Notes: a model not told the origin generated them from the letters alone. DNA of 35,382 nucleotides from an uncultured Muriicola sp. (GCA_945786965.1 CALZFZ010000142.1:1-35382), one strand, 5' to 3'; positions 24,669 through 33,444 are shown, numbered from the stretch's first letter. Translations and numbers: made by a program.

Positions 24669-27224
24669 TTAAGGTTTTGGGGTTAAGTTCTGCTGTCTGT
24701 ATTCTCTAATATTCTTGTGAATTTGAATTGTTTTATAGTTAGTCGATAAAATTACAAAATTCTCATTATCAATTCGGTAATCTTTGTTGTTTTTTAACAG
24801 CTCCACATACCCGAGTGCAAACTCCCTGGATTTGAAACCATGTACAACTACAAATTGATCTTCTAAATTATAAATATCCTTAGATACTTTATTGCCATAG
24901 TTTAAATCCTTTATGGAGGCCTCTATGCGACGCTTCAACTTCAGGGCAGCCTCATTGTTGTTTCTTTTGAATGGAAAGACCACTTTCCAATTCGCTGAAC
25001 CGGCGATGGCAGTTTCGGGTGTAAATTCCTTGGGTTCCAGTTTTGGCAATTGTTCCGATATCATTTCCTGGGCCTTTTTCCCTTCCGGTTTATTGGGATA
25101 ATTGAAGGCTACATAGTTTAAAGCCTCCTTGAATTCCTCATAGCCTTGTAATCTTCCTATAGCTGTTGCTTTTAGCATTTCAAACTTCGGTACCACCGGA
25201 TCTCCGGTAAAGGCATTAATGCTCTCTTCCGCTCCTGTGATCACTCTTAAAAAATCCTGTTCCTGAAAGAGTTGGTATAAACGCGAATATCTGGCTTCCG
25301 GGCTATCTTCAGATGCAGTCAGAACTGCCTGGGGATTCAATAATAGCTCCGCATACCTCGAATTGGGATGGTTCTGGATGATATTTTTTTTCATGGAGAT
25401 CGCCATGGGACTTCCCACTTCCTCGTAGATCTTGAACAAATTGTATTTAGAAGGAAGTATCAGACGTTCTTCGGGAGAGGATTCCAAAACACGCTCCAAT
25501 TTACCAGCTGCCAAAAGGTTTTCCCCAAATTTTTCTTTATAGATCAGGCCTAACTGATAATTGGCAAAATTACGCTCTCTTTCAAGGCTGTCAATGACCG
25601 CTATATCTGTCGGTACTCGTTCCAAATAAAAATCAAGGGAATATTTTATCTCTTCAGGTAGTGTAGCGGGATCAACGTTTTGGTCTGCTGTGAGTACATC
25701 GCTCAATTCTATTTGTGCCGATATGTTTTTATTGCTCCAGCGCCAATTGTCCTCGAGCGTTCTGTTGCCCCATTTATTTTTAAAATCGGTTTTTCCGTAC
25801 CCAAGGCTGGTAATGTTGTAAAAGTAAAATTTTCCTTTGTTTTCCTTTCCTCCTTTAGATTCTCCAAAAACAGCAAAACCCGCACTTAAGCGGTCTTCCT
25901 CTTTCTTTGCTACCGCTTCTGCTTTCCTTTTCAGTTCATCAATATAAGCCTGAAAATAGTTTTCACGATCCTTGGGGGTCATTTGGTAAACCGTTATCAC
26001 GCTATCTGCATATTGAACGGTCTCTTCATAGGTGATGACATCTTCCAGATTATCCAATTTCTTTTTAATGGCCCTGTACTTTTTAGTGTTATCCGGAAGG
26101 TTAGTAAGGACACTATCAAAATACGCCCCAGCTGTTTTATAAGTGTTTTCATCAAAATAATAATCGGCCAGATCTTCATAGTTCAAGGCAAATAACTGAG
26201 GGTTACGGTCGGTAATTCTAAGTGACCTATTATAATACGCCAACGCAAGACTATCAGATCCCAGCCCGTTATGATACTCTGCTATTTGTCTGTTTATCCT
26301 ATCTAAAAAGGGGCGGTTTTCCCGGTTTATCTCGAGCCAGGTAAGGTATTCCAAAAGTTCTTCTTTGTTTTGCTCCGTTACTGGTGTATTTTGAATCTTT
26401 TGAAGGTGGGCATTAATCCAATATATACGGGGCGATTTTCGCTGCAGGGCAATGATCTTATCAAAGGCGTAATTGGCACTGTCTTTATAGCCTAACTGAT
26501 TATACAACTGACCTATAATAAAATAATAACGTCCTTTCTCCGGATTTTTATTGGTATAGGCCGAGGCGATCCGTAATTGACGTATTGCAGTGTCGGGGGC
26601 ATTCAGATTAATGTATGCCTGTGCCATGATGGCCCTGGCATCTGCGTATTCCTGATCTTTTAGATTTTCATATTTTAAAAGGCGCCTCAGATTTTTTAAG
26701 GCTAATTCCTCATTTTCGAGCCGGATATTTGTCTTTTCCCGCCAAATAGTGGCCTCATTTAATTTGTTGCTCTCGGTATATTTTTGAAGCACGTAATTAA
26801 ACGCCTCAATCGCTGGGACGTAGCGTTGGTCAAAATACCGGGCCTTCCCTAATAATAAAAAGGCCTCATCGGTTTGGGGGTTTCGCTCCTCGTTTTCTAT
26901 ATCCATACTGTGCTTCTGAATGGCCTTGGTTGCCTTATCTTCTGCCCTAATAAAGTTTGGATTGTTGTCTTCCGAGTCTAATTTGATCTCATCTTTAACT
27001 TCTAATCGTTCTACCGGTAAGATCTCCCAGTAATTATCGCGGTACGAATTATTGAGTTGTTCACGGCCTTCCTCAAAAGCGAGGTTACCATTATACAACG
27101 TATTGTATTTGGTATTTAAGGCGTGCCAATTGCGGTTAACAAAAGCGTCTTTATTGGTGGAACAGGCATTGAAAATAAGGCCCCCACATAAAAGGATGTA
27201 AAAAAAACTAGATCGAAGCTTCAA
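24669..27224 (-). CDS. sprE: Gliding motility / T9SS lipoprotein SprE (PorW)
   Basis: The 851-residue TPR lipoprotein has a lipobox FNAC (Cys21), the N-terminal NRNWHALNTKYNTLYNG segment typical of SprE/PorW, TPR units through about residue 350, and a C-terminal Sporulation-like fold (about 760-840). Known family members are essential to T9SS secretion and gliding and link the core complex to other Por proteins. The start is TTG at 27224: there is no in-frame ATG or GTG before an upstream stop and none soon after. That TTG is also the end of an exact -7 box (TAATTTTG, 27222-27229), so the start is uncertain. Confidence 0.9.
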   Translation of the reverse strand: MKLRSSFFYILLCGGLIFNACSTNKDAFVNRNWHALNTKYNTLYNGNLAFEEGREQLNNSYRDNYWEILPVERLEVKDEIKLDSEDNNPNFIRAEDKATKAIQKHSMDIENEERNPQTDEAFLLLGKARYFDQRYVPAIEAFNYVLQKYTESNKLNEATIWREKTNIRLENEELALKNLRRLLKYENLKDQEYADARAIMAQAYINLNAPDTAIRQLRIASAYTNKNPEKGRYYFIIGQLYNQLGYKDSANYAFDKIIALQRKSPRIYWINAHLQKIQNTPVTEQNKEELLEYLTWLEINRENRPFLDRINRQIAEYHNGLGSDSLALAYYNRSLRITDRNPQLFALNYEDLADYYFDENTYKTAGAYFDSVLTNLPDNTKKYRAIKKKLDNLEDVITYEETVQYADSVITVYQMTPKDRENYFQAYIDELKRKAEAVAKKEEDRLSAGFAVFGESKGGKENKGKFYFYNITSLGYGKTDFKNKWGNRTLEDNWRWSNKNISAQIELSDVLTADQNVDPATLPEEIKYSLDFYLERVPTDIAVIDSLERERNFANYQLGLIYKEKFGENLLAAGKLERVLESSPEERLILPSKYNLFKIYEEVGSPMAISMKKNIIQNHPNSRYAELLLNPQAVLTASEDSPEARYSRLYQLFQEQDFLRVITGAEESINAFTGDPVVPKFEMLKATAIGRLQGYEEFKEALNYVAFNYPNKPEGKKAQEMISEQLPKLEPKEFTPETAIAGSANWKVVFPFKRNNNEAALKLKRRIEASIKDLNYGNKVSKDIYNLEDQFVVVHGFKSREFALGYVELLKNNKDYRIDNENFVILSTNYKTIQIHKNIREYRQQNLTPKP

Positions 27225-27355
27225 AATTAGGTGTATTCGTACGTAATGTAAACTTAAAAAGTGCCCGTTTATTATATGGCTACTCGATAAAATGCATTAA
27301 ATACATCCAAGTGCCTTCACGAGTGAATTTTCAATGAAAAAGACACCTTCTTCAA

Positions 27356-28051
27356 CTATCCTCCAAAGAAAGTTTCCAATTCCTTCAAAGTTTGGGTAGA
27401 GGTTTGGATATCTTTTACAATATCTCCCTTGTTCAGTACTACGATGCGTTCACAAACTTCCGTTACATGGATTAGATCGTGACTGGAGACCAAAACCGTT
27501 ACCTCCCGGTTCTGAGCCAGATCTCTTATGATCTCTTTAAGCCGTATTTGGGTGGTAGGATCCAGGTTGGCAAAAGGCTCATCCAAAATAATCACTTCAG
27601 GACTCCCGATAAAGGAAGCTACGATCCCCACCTTTTTTTGGTTCCCTTTAGACAGGTCTCTCAAATATTTCTTCTGTCCCAGGATCTCTCCATGAAAAAA
27701 GTTCTCAAAAGTTGAGATCAGGGCGTCCACATCGGCCTTATTTTGTCCGCGCAATTCGCCTATGAAATAAAAGTATTCTTCCGGGGTAAGGTAGCCTATT
27801 AAAAAAGTTTCGTCTATAAAGGCGGAAGTAAAGGGTTTCCAGGCTTCACTGATATCTACCTGAACCTCATTATTGATGATCTTGCCCGTTGTAGGCTGAA
27901 TAAGATCTAATAAAAGGCTGAAAAAGGTTGTTTTACCTGCGCCATTGTTCCCAACCAGGCCAAAACTTTGACCTTTGGGAATCTCCAGATTTTCAATATT
28001 TAAAACAGTTTGCTTTCCGTAGTTCTTTGTTAGGTTATGAACTGTGATCAT
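27356..28051 (-). CDS. ABC transporter ATP-binding protein
   Basis: The 231-residue ATPase has Walker A GNNGAGKTT (34-42), a signature loop LSKGNQKKVG in place of the usual LSGGQ, Walker B VIILDEPFANLDP and the His switch SSHDLIH. It energises the membrane protein encoded 16 bases upstream in the operon (DUF5687). The altered signature is common in this exporter-type branch. Substrate unknown. Confidence 0.95.
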   Translation of the reverse strand: MITVHNLTKNYGKQTVLNIENLEIPKGQSFGLVGNNGAGKTTFFSLLLDLIQPTTGKIINNEVQVDISEAWKPFTSAFIDETFLIGYLTPEEYFYFIGELRGQNKADVDALISTFENFFHGEILGQKKYLRDLSKGNQKKVGIVASFIGSPEVIILDEPFANLDPTTQIRLKEIIRDLAQNREVTVLVSSHDLIHVTEVCERIVVLNKGDIVKDIQTSTQTLKELETFFGG

Positions 28052-28067
28052 ATGTGTGTTTTAATTT

Positions 28068-29540
28068 TTAATCGGTTTGTTTGTATGCCAAAAGCGTTTT
28101 ATACTTTTCTTTTTTGTAGATCTTTTCAATTTTTTTGAAAACAACATCTTTAAAAGCAAATCCGATCACCCCAGATAGTGCTACCGCAAGATATCCTGCG
28201 GTGGGATTGATCAAATAATGCCCCGCTGCATACACCAATAAAGGCAATAGTAGTTTTGGGATGGTTAGGATCATTGTTTTAACATTAAATGCCTGTTTAT
28301 CCCCAAAGGCTTTCTTGTTCGATGTTAGATCTATGGGTGTTTTTATATAGGCTCCGCCCCAAAGCACGAGATAGGAGTTCACGCCTATGTTATAAATGGC
28401 CCCCACAACGATTGCCAGATACACATCCCATCCAAAATACAGGTAAAAAGCAGCCAAAAAGGTGCTTATAAGTGTTGCAATAATGATCAGGTACCATTTG
28501 GAAGTCAGATACTCCCGGTACTGAATGTTCTGGCTCATCATCAGCGGATAATACGAACTATCCCAGCTGGGGACAAACTGCCCGAAACTAAAAAGGAAGC
28601 CCCCTGAAATAAAGATCCCGGCAAATATCTTCCAAATGGGCCCTTCATATACCTCAAAGCTCCCGGTAAAAAAGAAAAAGCCGTAAAAAAGGAACAGGAT
28701 ACTCAGGATCACCGTTGTTTTGGAGCGCTTGTTGCGTTTGATCAGCTTAATATCATTTTTCAAAAAGGTACCCAGGTTCCCAAACATGTTTAAACACGTA
28801 AAATCTTCCGTTTTGGCCTCCGAATGCTTGGTAGCCAGGCCGCCATCTAAGTACATGTGTTTTTTGAAGTAGTTGAAAGAGGCATAGATCAATCCAAGTA
28901 ATAATAAAATGGGCAAGGTGGCTGTCCAGGGAAGATTAAAAAAGGAATTAAAGACAGGAGCGGTTAAGACTGTAATATCGAACCATCCATAATACTGCAT
29001 CAACCCCAATAGGGCAAGGATAACTACCATAGGATAGAAAATACTATCCTTATTGTTCATCATGATATTGATAAAATTATTGCAGTAAAACAGCGCCATG
29101 ATCCCGAGGTGCCAGCCAAGTACAGATAATGGGTCGTAATCCTGGCTGATCAGCACAATAGAAAAGGGTACAAAGAAAAAAGCATGGTACCAGTTAAAAA
29201 ACGACAATACGGTTTTCCCAAGGGAATATTTAACCACCGCCCTTTTCTTGAAAGGCATGTACAGCAATGGTTTAATGTTCATGATAGGCATTTTTTGGAA
29301 CATATACCGAACGTACAGGTCCACAAGGAGGTAGTAGATCAGAAAGCGGTTTACCACAATCAGTGGATCTCCTAATCCGGCCCTTTTAATGATAAAAAAT
29401 GACCCTACTCCCATGGCCAGGAATACAGCCATAAAATATAGAGCCCCAAAGATCATCAGTATTTTAAATCCCAGGTTGGTTTTAAAAGAAGCTGCCCTAA
29501 AAAATGATTTCCACTGAAGCCTTATAAAGTGTTTGAACAT
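28068..29540 (-). CDS. DUF5687 ABC transporter membrane subunit
   Basis: The 490-residue protein has about 10-12 predicted membrane helices and no large soluble domain. The N-terminus (FKHFIRLQWKSFFRAASF) and context next to an ABC ATPase fit the DUF5687 family of Bacteroidota permease-like proteins. It probably forms an exporter with the downstream ATPase; the substrate is not known. An exact -7 box lies 36 bases before the ATG, so the pair is one transcription unit. Confidence 0.85.
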   Translation of the reverse strand: MFKHFIRLQWKSFFRAASFKTNLGFKILMIFGALYFMAVFLAMGVGSFFIIKRAGLGDPLIVVNRFLIYYLLVDLYVRYMFQKMPIMNIKPLLYMPFKKRAVVKYSLGKTVLSFFNWYHAFFFVPFSIVLISQDYDPLSVLGWHLGIMALFYCNNFINIMMNNKDSIFYPMVVILALLGLMQYYGWFDITVLTAPVFNSFFNLPWTATLPILLLLGLIYASFNYFKKHMYLDGGLATKHSEAKTEDFTCLNMFGNLGTFLKNDIKLIKRNKRSKTTVILSILFLFYGFFFFTGSFEVYEGPIWKIFAGIFISGGFLFSFGQFVPSWDSSYYPLMMSQNIQYREYLTSKWYLIIIATLISTFLAAFYLYFGWDVYLAIVVGAIYNIGVNSYLVLWGGAYIKTPIDLTSNKKAFGDKQAFNVKTMILTIPKLLLPLLVYAAGHYLINPTAGYLAVALSGVIGFAFKDVVFKKIEKIYKKEKYKTLLAYKQTD

Positions 29541-29576
29541 AATGGTTGGTAAATAATATGTCTTGAGTTAGTAACG

Positions 29577-29584
29577 CAAATATA
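29577..29584 (-). promoter_or_regulatory. Promoter -7 box for the DUF5687-ABC pair
   Basis: On the minus strand this reads TATATTTG, an exact TAnnTTTG match 36 bases before the DUF5687 ATG. Confidence 0.55.
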
Positions 29585-29645
29585 GATTTTGTTACAAAGA
29601 CCTCCTATTTTTTGGAATTCTCGACCTAATTACCTCCTCATTCCT

Positions 29646-29653
29646 TAATTTTG
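29646..29653 (+). promoter_or_regulatory. Promoter -7 box for the PaaE-like gene
   Basis: TAATTTTG matches TAnnTTTG exactly and lies 16 bases before the ATG at 29670. A TTTG at 29611-29614 is 31 bases upstream, too far for a normal -33 box. Confidence 0.5.
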
Positions 29654-29669
29654 CACAAAATTTTGCGAA

Positions 29670-30713
29670 ATGAGCACCTTTTACCCACTTACGGTTTCGA
29701 GTTTAAAAGCATTGACGCCAAATGCTGTGGCTATTTCTTTTGTTATTCCCACAAAACTTAAAGAGATCTTTGCTTTTGACGCCGGACAACATTTAACCTT
29801 AAAGCAGAAGATCGGCGGGAAAGAAGTACGCAGGGCCTATTCCATTTCATCTTCACCAAAAGAAACCGAAATGACAGTGGGTATTAAAAGAGTTGCCGGC
29901 GGGGTCTTTTCGGAATGGGCCAACAAGCAATTAAAGGAAGGTGATGTAATAGAGGTGATGCCTCCCAAAGGCCATTTCGTATTTAAGCCTGCCAGTAAAC
30001 CACAACATATTGCTGCCTTTGCTGCCGGGAGCGGTATTACGCCTATTATAAGTATGGCTAAATCGGTTTTAGAAAGCCATTCTGATAATACGTTCGTATT
30101 GGTTTATGGAAACCAAAACCTTCAGGAAACCATGTATTACAGGGAATTGCTGGATTTGGAAAAATTATATACTGATCGGATTTTTATTCAATTTGTATAT
30201 AGCAGGTCCAACGAGGCAGAGGGTCTGTTTGGGCGCATAGAAGCCTCCACGGTTAACCTGATCCTCAAGAATAAATTTAAAGACCGGGGTTTTGATGATT
30301 TTTATCTATGTGGCCCCGAGGACATGATCAATACCGTAAAAGTTGCGCTTTCAAACAGCGGGATCGCAAAGGATCATATCCATTCTGAATTGTTTACCAC
30401 ATCGCAGGAAGAGGAAATCTCTGACCTGGCCGGCCAGACATCCTTAGAAGTGACTTTGGAAGACGAAGTGTTTACTTTGGTGATGGATCGAAAGAAGTTG
30501 GTTCTGGACGCCGTCCTCGATGAAGATATCGATGCCCCGTATTCGTGCCAGGGGGGCGTATGCAGCACTTGTATTGCCAGGGTTACGGAAGGCAAGGCCG
30601 AAATGGTTAAAAATCAAATCTTAACGGATAGCGAAATTGAAGAAGGGTTTATTCTTACCTGCCAATCGCATCCGCTAACACCAATACTTAAGATCGATTA
30701 CGATGATGTTTAA
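29670..30713 (+). CDS. Ferredoxin--NAD(P)H reductase, PaaE-like
   Basis: The 347-residue flavoprotein has an FAD-binding barrel (about 5-105, with RRAYSISS), an NAD(P)-binding domain (about 112-240, with AAGSGITPIISM and LCGPEDMI) and a C-terminal plant-type [2Fe-2S] domain. Cluster ligands are Cys293, 298, 301 and 331. This order matches PaaE, the reductase of phenylacetyl-CoA epoxidase, and related oxygenase reductases. No paaABCD genes are nearby, so it may serve another oxygenase, desaturase or hydroxylase. It is monocistronic. Confidence 0.92.
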   Translation: MSTFYPLTVSSLKALTPNAVAISFVIPTKLKEIFAFDAGQHLTLKQKIGGKEVRRAYSISSSPKETEMTVGIKRVAGGVFSEWANKQLKEGDVIEVMPPKGHFVFKPASKPQHIAAFAAGSGITPIISMAKSVLESHSDNTFVLVYGNQNLQETMYYRELLDLEKLYTDRIFIQFVYSRSNEAEGLFGRIEASTVNLILKNKFKDRGFDDFYLCGPEDMINTVKVALSNSGIAKDHIHSELFTTSQEEEISDLAGQTSLEVTLEDEVFTLVMDRKKLVLDAVLDEDIDAPYSCQGGVCSTCIARVTEGKAEMVKNQILTDSEIEEGFILTCQSHPLTPILKIDYDDV

Positions 30714-31050
30714 ATGAGATTAGAGCATATTATATCAATTTCACAGGTTAAACCACTTCATATCTGCACATCCCAAAGGATTATTTTATCCATTTCACAA
30801 ACCGGCTAGTTGGTAAATCGGACAACAATGGCAACAATTTAAAAAAAGAGTGTATTCTATCTGCATAAAGCGCATATAGTCCGAAGTGATTGCTATTCAA
30901 AACAAAAAATACTTCCAATAAAAAGACTGCCTGGTTGGTTTAAGGAATACTTTACTATTAAATTTAAGGGCGTGTTTGTAATGAAAAAAAACTTTCACGA
31001 ACTAACCTATTAAACGATTTCGTCGTAATTTTAAGGAGAATATACTTGTA
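30714..31050. other. 337-base gap without a clear gene, upstream of the ArsS cluster
   Basis: No convincing gene is visible. It holds an imperfect 14-base palindrome ACCGGCTAGTTGGT at 30802-30815; a 10-codon mini-ORF at 30981-31013 (MKKNFHELTY); near-consensus promoter boxes TAATTTTA at 31026-31033 and TATACTTG at 31041-31048; and an unusual Shine-Dalgarno-like AAGGAG at 31033-31038, 12 bases before the next ATG. It also carries the CTGCCTGG core (30927-30934) with flanks like the trpS-dprA repeat. Confidence 0.4.
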
Positions 31051-31749
31051 ATGAATACCCCTGGCCATAGTAATACTGCTATTCTTATTTTTGCCCATTC
31101 TTCTGTGGAAGAAATTCGGCATAAACCCATTAAAAATGGTGACAGGTTATTTGATGAGCTTACCAGGGTAACGCTTATGACCGCAAAAAAGACCGGGATT
31201 CCATATTATCATTATTCCGGAGACAAGCAGCAAGGAAACCTTTTTGCCGACCGATTTATCAATGCGATCAAAGACGTATTTGATTTAGGGTATGATAATG
31301 TGATTACTATAGGTAACGATAGTCCTCAACTTACACATGCAGACTTATGTGAGGCTCAGGAGATGCTTTCCCAGGGTAATTTTGTACTAGGGCCTTCTCT
31401 GGATGGTGGATTCTATCTGATGGGCCTTCATAAGTCCCAGTTCGATCCCAATTCATTCCTGGCGCTGTCCTGGCAATCTTCGAAGGTTTCCCATGAACTA
31501 CTGGACTTGATATCAAACAAGGGAATATCGGTGGTTACCTTAAGACCTTTATCGGATATCGATACTCATGCTGATCTGCATATCATTAATAAGCGATCGT
31601 ATCTCATTTCTGCAAGACTGAGGAAAATAATACAACTCCTGCTTCATAAAAAGTATACAATATTTGATTCCCTGCAAATCCGAATTACAACTCCAGTAGT
31701 TACAACTCCTTTAAACAAAGGATCGCCTTTATCCATACGCTTCCATTGA
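31051..31749 (+). CDS. Arsenosugar-type glycosyltransferase-like protein (DUF2064/TIGR04282)
   Basis: The 232-residue protein has the DUF2064 nucleotidyl/glycosyltransferase-like fold. The conserved GNDSPQL (88-94) and GPSLDGGFYLMG (114-125) motifs are intact. The N-terminal nucleotide-binding loop, usually FAKxPxxGxxKTRL, reads FAHSSVEEIRHKPI. The C-terminus is about 30 residues longer than usual. The family is named for co-occurrence with ArsS; direct biochemical proof of its role is limited. It opens the cluster with the peroxidase-like protein and ArsS. Confidence 0.85.
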   Translation: MNTPGHSNTAILIFAHSSVEEIRHKPIKNGDRLFDELTRVTLMTAKKTGIPYYHYSGDKQQGNLFADRFINAIKDVFDLGYDNVITIGNDSPQLTHADLCEAQEMLSQGNFVLGPSLDGGFYLMGLHKSQFDPNSFLALSWQSSKVSHELLDLISNKGISVVTLRPLSDIDTHADLHIINKRSYLISARLRKIIQLLLHKKYTIFDSLQIRITTPVVTTPLNKGSPLSIRFH

Positions 31750-31889
31750 TGGCCTTATAACATTCATAGTCGTCCATTCTTCAGGGGATGGAACGCTACT
31801 AAAATTATGTTCCTAGGGTAAGGAAGATTGGACTATTCTATCACAGTATACCCTATTTAATTAAAAACGATTTATCAATACATCTCAAT

Positions 31890-32225
31890 ATGACAAACAA
31901 TTATTATGACCCGGCAGATCTAAGAAAATTTGGAAAAATCACTGAATGGAGTGAGGAATTGGGAACCAAATTTTTTAATTATTACAACGCCGTTTTTGAA
32001 GAAGGAGCACTTTCTGCGCGTGAAAAATCTTTAATTGCCCTGGCAGTGGCCCATGTAGTTAAATGTCCTTATTGTATAGATGCCTATACCAAAGATGGAT
32101 TGCAAAGGGGGATCACTAAAGAAGAAATGATGGAAGCAGTGCATGCCGGTGCGGCGATCGAAAGCGGCGCCACCCTGGTGCATGGCGTACAAATGATGAA
32201 CAAATACAATAAACTCAGCATGTAA
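31890..32225 (+). CDS. Arsenosugar biosynthesis-associated peroxidase-like protein (CMD/AhpD family)
   Basis: The 111-residue all-helical protein of the carboxymuconolactone decarboxylase family has the AhpD-type CPYC pair (Cys59 and Cys62) and a later His (His98). The residue where AhpD has its proton-relay His reads Tyr66 in CIDAYTKD, as is usual in the ArsS-linked branch. A thiol redox role is likely; the substrate is unknown. It is 140 bases after the glycosyltransferase gene and 85 before arsS. Confidence 0.88.
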   Translation: MTNNYYDPADLRKFGKITEWSEELGTKFFNYYNAVFEEGALSAREKSLIALAVAHVVKCPYCIDAYTKDGLQRGITKEEMMEAVHAGAAIESGATLVHGVQMMNKYNKLSM

Positions 32226-32310
32226 AAGTCCTGAGAAAAGACAAATACCATGATATCCCCATAAATTGGGTGGCTTAGAAATGCTGGATAAAAAATAGAA
32301 ATAGAAAGAA

Positions 32311-33366
32311 ATGGCGACAAAATCGTTAAAAGCGAGACATAAAGAGCTGGCAGAAACCAACAATCAATTAGAAATCTTGAATGGTGGGATTTTTCAGGAG
32401 GGCGAACTTCCTTATTTTAAGGATAAAATTGCTGAGATAGGACAGTTTCCCCTTAGACCCAATAAATTAGAGGTTTTACAGATCAATGTAGGGTATATGT
32501 GCAATCAGGTTTGTGAACACTGTCATGTAGACGCAGGCCCTGATAGAAAGGAGATCATGACCAAAGAAACCATGATTCAATGCCTGGAGGTAATTCGAAA
32601 TACAGGGGCTCATACTCTCGATCTTACCGGGGGTGCCCCCGAAATGAACCCGAATTTTAAATGGTTTGTGGATGAAGCTTCTAAAGCGGGAATTCAGGAT
32701 TTTATTGTAAGGTCTAACTTAACCATCATTAGGGCCAATAAGAAATATCACGATCTACCACAGTTTTTTAAGGACCATAATGTACATGTAGTATCGTCAA
32801 TGCCTCATTATACAAGAGGCAAAACAGACAAACAACGGGGAGCTGGTGTTTTCGATAAGTCGATCATGGCCTTACAGGAATTAAATGCAATAGGATATGG
32901 TAAGCCTAACAGTGATTTGCGGCTAGACCTGGTTTACAACCCTTCGGGTGCCTATCTGCCGGGAGATCAGGCTGCCCTTGAACACGATTTTAAAATAGCG
33001 CTGAAAGAAGACTTTGGTATTGAATTTCACAACCTGTTCGCTATAACTAATTTGCCTATTGCCCGTTTTCTGGATTATCTCATCGCTTCAGAAAACTATG
33101 AAGATTATATGTATTCCCTGGTAGACGCTTACAATCCAGCAGCGGTTCAGCATGTGATGTGCACCAATACCATCTCCGTGAGCTGGGATGGTTGGCTATA
33201 CGATTGCGATTTTAATCAGATGCTGGATCTAAAAGTGGCTAGCAAGGTAAAACATATTAAAGATTACAATGAAGATCTATTACATGAGCGGGATATCATT
33301 ATTTCGCAACATTGTTTCGGATGTACGGCTGGAGCAGGAAGCAGTTGTCAGGGAACCGTAGCCTAA
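32311..33366 (+). CDS. arsS: Arsenosugar biosynthesis radical SAM protein ArsS
   Basis: The 351-residue radical SAM enzyme has the [4Fe-4S] motif CNQVCEHC (Cys64, 68, 71) and the ArsS-type C-terminal domain ending CFGCTAGAGSSCQG (Cys335, 338, 346), which probably holds an auxiliary cluster. In cyanobacteria ArsS adds a 5'-deoxyadenosyl group to dimethylated arsenic on the way to arsenosugars. Some homologues carry selenocysteine; this one is all-Cys. No arsM methyltransferase, arsR or arsenic pump is in the window, so the arsenic substrate is inferred from the family. Confidence 0.92.
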   Translation: MATKSLKARHKELAETNNQLEILNGGIFQEGELPYFKDKIAEIGQFPLRPNKLEVLQINVGYMCNQVCEHCHVDAGPDRKEIMTKETMIQCLEVIRNTGAHTLDLTGGAPEMNPNFKWFVDEASKAGIQDFIVRSNLTIIRANKKYHDLPQFFKDHNVHVVSSMPHYTRGKTDKQRGAGVFDKSIMALQELNAIGYGKPNSDLRLDLVYNPSGAYLPGDQAALEHDFKIALKEDFGIEFHNLFAITNLPIARFLDYLIASENYEDYMYSLVDAYNPAAVQHVMCTNTISVSWDGWLYDCDFNQMLDLKVASKVKHIKDYNEDLLHERDIIISQHCFGCTAGAGSSCQGTVA

Positions 33367-33411
33367 ATATGGTAATTTTTTCCTCTTTTTCGGCTATCAT
33401 TTTACTTACAA

Positions 33412-33430
33412 AAAGGTCATTTTGACCTTT
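33412..33430 (+). terminator. Hairpin after arsS
   Basis: AAAGGTCA (33412-33419) and TGACCTTT (33423-33430) form a perfect 8-bp stem with a TTT loop, 46 bases past the arsS stop. No T-run follows, so it is a weak terminator or an operator-like palindrome. Its half-site order (GGTCA-TGACC) is the reverse of the two TetR-type palindromes downstream. Confidence 0.4.
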
Positions 33431-33444
33431 CATCGAGAAAAAAA

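Noticed and set aside
30981-31013. Ten-codon mini-ORF MKKNFHELTY as a leader peptide gene
   Set aside because: Too short to support, with no ribosome site or run of regulatory codons; kept only as a note in the gap entry.
32311-33366. ArsS as a selenoprotein
   Set aside because: The reading frame has no internal TGA and all expected positions encode Cys.
33412-33430. AGGTCA-N3-TGACCT palindrome, which resembles a eukaryotic nuclear-receptor site
   Set aside because: The resemblance has no meaning in a bacterium; treated as a hairpin or unknown operator.
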